In this document: piece by piece, positions 13,847-13,908 of the stretch
Layout of the letters: every line of letters begins with the position of its first letter
Position numbering within the stretch: position 1 is the stretch's first letter
Assembly: GCA_946406305.1 (NCBI GenBank)
Contig: CAMJKC010000027.1
Span: 1-13,908 of the forward strand
Length of the DNA: 13,908 nucleotides
Origin: an uncultured Lachnospiraceae bacterium
GTDB taxonomy: Bacteria; Bacillota; Clostridia; Lachnospirales; Lachnospiraceae
Direction: 5' to 3'
Notes under the pieces: model-generated
Databases searched by the model: none
Seen by the model: the letters and a program-made list of their open reading frames with translations, nothing else
What the model was told of the DNA's origin: nothing
Program-made: the position numbers and the translations under genes

Positions 13847-13908
13847 TATTTAATATTTTTTATATCATTTTATTATTTTTTTTAATATACATATGCAGAC
13901 CAATTTGA

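Noticed and set aside
1..13908. CRISPR array, tRNA genes, insertion sequences or phage genes
   Set aside because: I read through the window and saw no spaced direct repeats, cloverleaf-like sequence, transposase or integrase motifs.

Overview
The window is strongly AT-rich, carries a bacterial type A RNase P RNA, and consists almost entirely of + strand genes with Shine-Dalgarno sites of the AGGAGG type. The codons lean to AGA, ATA and TTA. With a DUF6145-like gene beside a tRNA-dihydrouridine synthase, a choline-binding-like wall-repeat protein, and the tig-clpP-clpX order, this points to a low-GC Firmicute of the class Clostridia. Lachnospiraceae or a close relative is my best guess; the genus cannot be read from the window.

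Region 1 (1-1180) is the least ordinary part. A broken reading frame (1-258) is followed by a GNAT-like acetyltransferase gene whose promoter sits almost on its start codon. A 63-aa hypothetical gene overlaps its 3' end, and a weak hairpin terminator closes the unit. Region 2 (1265-1636) is rnpB with its own promoter. Region 3 (1668-3830) is a two-gene unit: glf (UDP-galactopyranose mutase) and a translationally coupled secreted protein with wall-binding-like repeats and a C-terminal beta-sandwich-like domain. A perfect 11-bp inverted repeat covers its likely -10 box.

Region 4 (3838-10447) starts with yajC and a hairpin terminator that lies directly against the ribosome binding site of the next gene. 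It continues with a HerA-like DUF853 ATPase (YjgR type), a phosphofructokinase, a DUF6145-like protein with a Cys/Asp-rich tail, dusB and topA, all closely spaced. Region 5 (10425-13846) is a protein quality-control operon of trigger factor, clpP and clpX with its own extended -10 promoter. It ends in a hairpin flanked by A and T runs, so it can work in both directions. The last ~50 bases may hold the 3' end of a convergent gene.

Most of the window is core metabolism: tRNA processing and modification, DNA topology, glycolysis, and nascent-chain folding with ClpXP proteolysis. I see no CRISPR array, transposase, tRNA or obvious defence system. The best leads are: the DUF6145/Cys-rich gene, which looks like two genes joined in frame across an A7 tract and an internal ribosome binding site; the glf/secreted-protein pair with its palindromic control element; the terminator against the DUF853 start; and the GNAT/63-aa pair with a possibly leaderless transcript.
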